A DNA stretch of 6,336 nucleotides from Clostridiales bacterium (GTDB taxonomy: Bacteria; Bacillota; Clostridia; Oscillospirales; Acutalibacteraceae), in NCBI GenBank assembly GCA_012511005.1, contig JAAZGX010000193.1, positions 1 to 6,336 on the forward strand, given 5' to 3'. Position numbers and translations under genes: made by a program. Positions 5,276 through 6,336 of this stretch are shown piece by piece (within the stretch, counting starts at the first letter, position 1; the number at the start of each line of letters is the position of its first letter). The notes under the pieces were generated by a model that was given only the letters and a program-made list of their open reading frames with translations, did not search any database and had not been told where the DNA came from.

Positions 5276-6148
5276 ATGGACGGGGAAGAAGTTTTTGAAT
5301 TAGATTTTGTAAGTGATTCTTTTGATTTATTCGCAAAAGAGATTATTACTCTTTTACAGCACGACGCACACATTGAGAATTTTGATGAGTATATAACAAA
5401 CTCTTGTTTAGTCGGTCCGCCCGGCGCACACAGCAGAGAAAATATATTAGGTAACATTAAGAAACTCGTCACAAAACAGCAGTCGGGAAAAGACGGTGAC
5501 TACGATTTATGTCTTCCTAAAATGAGTTTTGATGAAATGTTTAACGCCGCTATAAAAATATGCGGAAATAATAGCGACCCAAACTACACAGAGGGCGAGG
5601 ACTTCGTTTCGCTAAAAGCTTTTAAGGATGGTTTGCAAAAAGCCGTTTCTGCCGCCGCTGAAACAGCGAAAAACCATGGAACAATATTTATCGGCTCCGG
5701 TCACACAGAGTCTTTACTTGCGGCATATGCTTTAATGGGGAAAAACCTTGTACAAAAAGGCGCGCGGCTTTATAATCCCGCTATACAAATACTGTCGTCT
5801 TTAGAAAGAAAGAATGTATGGTTATCATCATTTTGCGCTGTAACTACCGCAACACAAGACAATAGAATTATACATACGCATGAGGATTTTAATTTAGATA
5901 AAATAATTGAGAATGAAAAAGTAAAACCCGACCTTGCCATAGCCGACCACGGCATAGCGGGGGCGACTATAAGGGCGGGTATTCCTACGATTGCAATAGT
6001 AGACACGAATGATATTGAGCTTTTAATGGCTTGCAAGGTTTATCCTGACAGGGTCTTCCCTATTCCGATACACGATAACGCGGGGCTGAAAAGGTCAAGA
6101 GCTTTGGCATACTATTTTAATCATTTGCTTAATAAAGTTTGCAATTAA
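5276..6148 (+). CDS. Uncharacterised protein of a family often labelled 'phosphatase'
   Basis: This 290-residue protein appears cytoplasmic: no signal peptide or membrane segment. Residues about 1-130 are mainly helical and include a conserved-looking LVGPPGAHSRENIL (45-58). From about 135 an alpha/beta domain carries polar motifs after hydrophobic strands: IFIGSGHTE (137-145), IIHTH (198-202), ADHGIAGA (223-230), AIVDTND (240-246) and PIHDN (264-268). This order (GTGH, HTH, DHGxAG, DxND, PxDDN-like) matches from memory a family seen mainly in Actinobacteria and annotated only as 'phosphatase'. The His and Asp residues would suit a metal- or phosphate-handling site, but I know of no proven substrate. 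The gene is divergent from the DUF255 operon and has its own promoter. Its stop lies 2 bases before the stop of the converging right-edge gene, with no terminator between. Family match is moderate; function is open. Confidence 0.6.
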   Translation: MDGEEVFELDFVSDSFDLFAKEIITLLQHDAHIENFDEYITNSCLVGPPGAHSRENILGNIKKLVTKQQSGKDGDYDLCLPKMSFDEMFNAAIKICGNNSDPNYTEGEDFVSLKAFKDGLQKAVSAAAETAKNHGTIFIGSGHTESLLAAYALMGKNLVQKGARLYNPAIQILSSLERKNVWLSSFCAVTTATQDNRIIHTHEDFNLDKIIENEKVKPDLAIADHGIAGATIRAGIPTIAIVDTNDIELLMACKVYPDRVFPIPIHDNAGLKRSRALAYYFNHLLNKVCN

Positions 6149-6150
6149 AC

Positions 6151-6336
6151 CTATTTAGCACAGCTTTCTTTCTTTTTTCTTTTATAAATAACTGTACCGA
6201 CAGCGGCGCATAGTAAAATGTTTAATATAAGCGTTATTATGCTTCCCTCTAAAGCTGCCTTGCCTCCCGTTAATATGCCGCTTCCGCTTATTTTCGTGTT
6301 AAATACCGCCGGATAATCATCAGCAAGAGAAACTGC
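6151..6336 (-). CDS. Membrane-anchored protein, C-terminal end (5' end outside window)
   Basis: An open frame of 61 codons enters from the right edge and ends at TAG (6151-6153). The visible part has an outward-type segment (DDYPAVFNTKISGSGILTGGKAALEGS), one hydrophobic helix of about 20 residues (IITLILNILLCAAVGTVIY), then a basic tail (KRKKKESCAK). By the positive-inside rule the tail is cytoplasmic and the bulk of the protein outside, so this looks like a C-terminal anchor of a surface protein or the last helix of a larger membrane protein. No LPxTG-type sorting motif is seen before the helix. The family cannot be named from this piece. It converges with the phosphatase-like gene across a 2-base gap. 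Confidence 0.7.
   Translation of the reverse strand, partial: AVSLADDYPAVFNTKISGSGILTGGKAALEGSIITLILNILLCAAVGTVIYKRKKKESCAK

Noticed and set aside
5770..6036. An 88-codon - strand open frame inside the phosphatase-like gene
   Set aside because: It is antisense to the conserved ADHGIAGA and VDTND motifs and has no support of its own.
6163..6186. Pyrimidine-rich run after the phosphatase-like gene as a terminator
   Set aside because: No stem precedes it; the run is the complement of the Lys/Arg codons in the basic tail of the - strand membrane protein.

Overview
The window looks like a chromosomal segment of a low-GC, anaerobic Gram-positive bacterium, most likely a member of Clostridia (Bacillota). 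This rests on the protein families (an EFR1-type flavodoxin/ferredoxin, a lipobox lipoprotein, a YyaL-type DUF255 protein), strong Shine-Dalgarno sites, sigma-A-like promoters, GTG and TTG starts, and TGA used as a stop. It is inference from sequence reading only. I see no rRNA, tRNA, CRISPR array, insertion sequence or phage gene.

Layout, left to right. (1) Bases 1-197 hold the C-terminal end of an alkyltransferase-like (ATL/MGMT family) DNA-binding protein on the + strand, with Trp where a true methyltransferase has its catalytic Cys. (2) 194-943 on the - strand is an EFR1-family flavodoxin-ferredoxin fusion; its stop codon interlocks with that of the ATL gene. (3) A compact divergent regulatory region (about 944-1052) carries two promoters whose -35 ends overlap, plus a Fur-like inverted repeat at the inferred start of the rightward transcript. 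(4) 1053-2582 on the + strand encodes a surface lipoprotein with a discoidin-like domain and a GH18 catalytic domain. It is followed by a strong hairpin terminator that can work in both directions. (5) 2711-2905 on the - strand is a broken GNAT acetyltransferase remnant. (6) 3162-5114 and 2939-3151 on the - strand form an apparent two-gene operon: a DUF255/YyaL thioredoxin-fold protein, then a 70-residue helical protein of unknown function. (7) A second divergent region (5115-5275) precedes a + strand gene (5276-6148) for an uncharacterised family often labelled 'phosphatase'. (8) 6151-6336 on the - strand is the C-terminal end of a membrane-anchored protein that runs off the right edge.

The genes do not form one recognisable pathway; this is mostly ordinary core or accessory chromosome. 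The best leads are the possible iron (Fur-type) control of the GH18 lipoprotein, the degenerate GH18 motifs around an intact catalytic motif, the Trp/Gln ATL protein, the decayed GNAT gene, and the uncharacterised 70-residue and phosphatase-like proteins.
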